Origin: Cylindrospermum sp. FACHB-282
GTDB lineage: Bacteria; Cyanobacteriota; Cyanobacteriia; Cyanobacteriales; Nostocaceae
Assembly: GCF_014697195.1 (NCBI RefSeq)
Contig: NZ_JACJRJ010000056.1
Location: 1-36,067, forward strand
Direction of reading: 5' to 3'
Length of the DNA: 36,067 nucleotides
This document shows, one piece after another, positions 34,692 to 36,067 of this stretch (position 1 is its first letter; each line of letters begins with the position of its first letter). A program made the translations under genes and the position numbers. The notes beneath the pieces were generated by a model, which saw only the letters and a list, made by a program, of their open reading frames with translations, was not told where the DNA came from and ran no database searches.

Positions 34692-35975
34692 CTATCGATT
34701 TGATGGTATTTCTGCTGTTTTTTGTGATTCATTTCTGATGTTAAAGTAATGGAAAAGGTTTGCAACTGTTAAATGCGATGCTTGTTGTAAGTTGGATGTG
34801 ACTAATGTTTTATATCCAGAGTTTGCAGCTTGTTGACTAACATAGATTTCATACTCTCGACGTAGATCAGGCTCGAAGATAAATAATAGTTGGTCACGCA
34901 GGGAGTAGAAATGAGATTTTTCGGCTAAATTTTCGTATATTAATTGTTCGGGGGGTATTTCTGAAGCTGTGAGGGTTTGGTTAGTTTCTGAAGTGTTGAA
35001 AGTAGAGCTATTTAAAAGTTTTAATTCTGATGCAGGAAGGGATTTTATCCAATCAACATGATTTTGCCATGAGTTGATTAGGACTAAATCATGGTTGCGA
35101 ATGCGGGTAATTTCGGGAAAGAGAAAATCAAGCTCTTCATCTGATTCGCAGCGGTTAATCACGGTGATGGCATCTTCACAGATTTTATCTTGCAGTTGGC
35201 TCAAGCGATCGCACACTGCTGAAACTTCTTTCTGTACTTGATAAGTCGCAATAATCGTCTGTTCAATAGCCCAAGAGCATTCTAGCCTGCGGAGTTGTCC
35301 AGCCGCACAAGTTTCTTCTAATAAATGCGGGTTAGTGTAATCTGCTAAAGCCTCAAATAACATTCCCCTAGCAGCGTCAATTTCAGCATTTCTCCGGCTG
35401 ATATCTTGCAATTGCATCGCTGAACGGAAACGGTTTATAGCTTGGATAAACAACCCATACGCCCTAACTAAAATCGTGCGATGTTGTTCAAATTTGATAT
35501 CTTGGGCTACCTGCTCAATTAATTGTCTAATTTCGGCTCCTTGGTCTTTTAAGGCTTGTTTCAAGTCAATAAAGCCATTTTTGACCTCCAGCCGCATTTG
35601 CTCAACTTCTTTCCTCAATTTCAGCGTTTGGTGTAAGTTCACTGCTGTTAATGCTACACCTGCAACTGTTCCCACACCAATCACAGCAGTTGTTGCTTGC
35701 AGTACTCCCACGCTACTTTGTAAAGTTAGCAAGCTAGTCTGTATAATTTGCAAATCATTCCGCACTGCTGTAAAACTCTTGTGGTTTTGATACATTTGCA
35801 ACACTCCCATCAGCAAATTAGCACCTGCTGTCAGTGGCGATAAAGGACTATTATTGACTACAGCACCAACAGCATGAGCAGCAAACTGTCCAGTAAGAGC
35901 ATCTCTAACTATACCTATGGGTACTCCATTGCTAAAGACTTGTAAATATGGTTCTTCAGTACCTGTTATGCTAAA
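34692..35975 (-). CDS. Coiled-coil protein with Gly-rich hydrophobic segment, 5'-partial
   Basis: The frame is open on the minus strand from 35975 (after a TAG at 35976-35978 inside the terminal repeat) to 34692. It has no ATG in its first 55 codons; the first are TTG 35816 and ATG 35810. The upstream in-frame part (VFSNGVPIGIVRDALTGQFA, then AHAVGAVVNNSPLSP) reads like protein, so the true N-terminus is probably cut off by the repeat. The protein has an amphipathic N-terminal helix, a Gly/Ala-rich hydrophobic segment (VLQATTAVIGVGTVAGVAL), a long coiled coil (EVEQMRLEVKNGFIDLKQAL, then LIEQVAQDIKFEQHR) and a helical C-terminal half. The two-helix-plus-hydrophobic plan recalls alpha-pore-forming or membrane-remodelling proteins, but I do not recognise the family. 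Confidence 0.7.
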   Translation of the reverse strand, partial: FSITGTEEPYLQVFSNGVPIGIVRDALTGQFAAHAVGAVVNNSPLSPLTAGANLLMGVLQMYQNHKSFTAVRNDLQIIQTSLLTLQSSVGVLQATTAVIGVGTVAGVALTAVNLHQTLKLRKEVEQMRLEVKNGFIDLKQALKDQGAEIRQLIEQVAQDIKFEQHRTILVRAYGLFIQAINRFRSAMQLQDISRRNAEIDAARGMLFEALADYTNPHLLEETCAAGQLRRLECSWAIEQTIIATYQVQKEVSAVCDRLSQLQDKICEDAITVINRCESDEELDFLFPEITRIRNHDLVLINSWQNHVDWIKSLPASELKLLNSSTFNTSETNQTLTASEIPPEQLIYENLAEKSHFYSLRDQLLFIFEPDLRREYEIYVSQQAANSGYKTLVTSNLQQASHLTVANLFHYFNIRNESQKTAEIPSNR

Positions 35976-36067
35976 CTATTAAATTTAAAGATTAAAAAAT
36001 GTAATTAAGTGTATCAAATTATTTTTATAAGCCTTACTGCACTTGACATGTAAGGAATATTTATTGT
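35950..36067. repeat. Right copy of 118-bp perfect terminal inverted repeat
   Basis: Exact reverse complement of 1-118. Its inner edge at 35950 interrupts the 5' part of the coiled-coil gene. See the left copy for interpretation. Confidence 0.95.

Noticed and set aside
1-36067. The whole window as a composite transposon or excised mobile element with terminal inverted repeats
   Set aside because: The interior is dominated by housekeeping genes (trpC, lpdA, nadK, pdxA, petM), carries no transposase or integrase, and both repeats break genes. Contig ends or inverted IS copies are simpler.

Overview
The window looks like chromosomal DNA of a filamentous, probably heterocyst-forming cyanobacterium (Nostocales type). 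Evidence: many HIP1 octamers (GCGATCGC), petM beside a ycf39-type gene, an NblR-like regulator, and cyanobacteria-restricted families (DUF1822, DUF928, DUF2949, DUF5340, the CHAT-CHASE2 fusion). No replication, conjugation or phage module was seen, so the window reads as a chromosome segment and not as a plasmid.

Ends: positions 1-118 and 35950-36067 are a perfect 118-bp inverted repeat. On both sides the repeat cuts a reading frame: the 3' end of a TPR gene on the left and the 5' end of a coiled-coil gene on the right. The simplest reading is that both window ends run into copies of one repeated element, most likely an insertion sequence, in opposite orientation.

Region 1 (86-9646) is an accessory island. 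On the minus strand lie a sigma-70-like factor, a DUF1822 protein, a CHAT-protease/CHASE2 membrane protein and a truncated TPR protein. Divergent from them on the plus strand lie a 105-aa protein with a Cys-rich tail and a secreted haemagglutinin-type TpsA exoprotein. A DUF928 protein (12192-13088) probably belongs to the same set. Together they suggest a dedicated sigma factor driving an envelope, adhesion or protease-linked response. This is the least understood part of the window.

Region 2 (9657-18504) is signal transduction: a 763-aa OmpR-type regulator with three receiver domains, an Hpt-like domain and a degenerate GGDEF domain, then a plus-strand operon of two hybrid histidine kinases and a single-domain response regulator.

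Region 3 (18637-34617) is mostly housekeeping: pdxA, petM, ycf39-like, NAD kinase, an NblR-like regulator, a DUF192 lipoprotein, a DUF2949 protein, a class V aminotransferase, a DUF5340 protein, trpC, lipoamide dehydrogenase, a transposase-like remnant, a DnaJ-family chaperone, two thiol-peroxidase-fold proteins and a glycogen-debranching-type glucosidase. The intergenic spaces hold several palindromic or inverted-repeat elements and a few clear terminators. No rRNA, tRNA or CRISPR array was found by eye.
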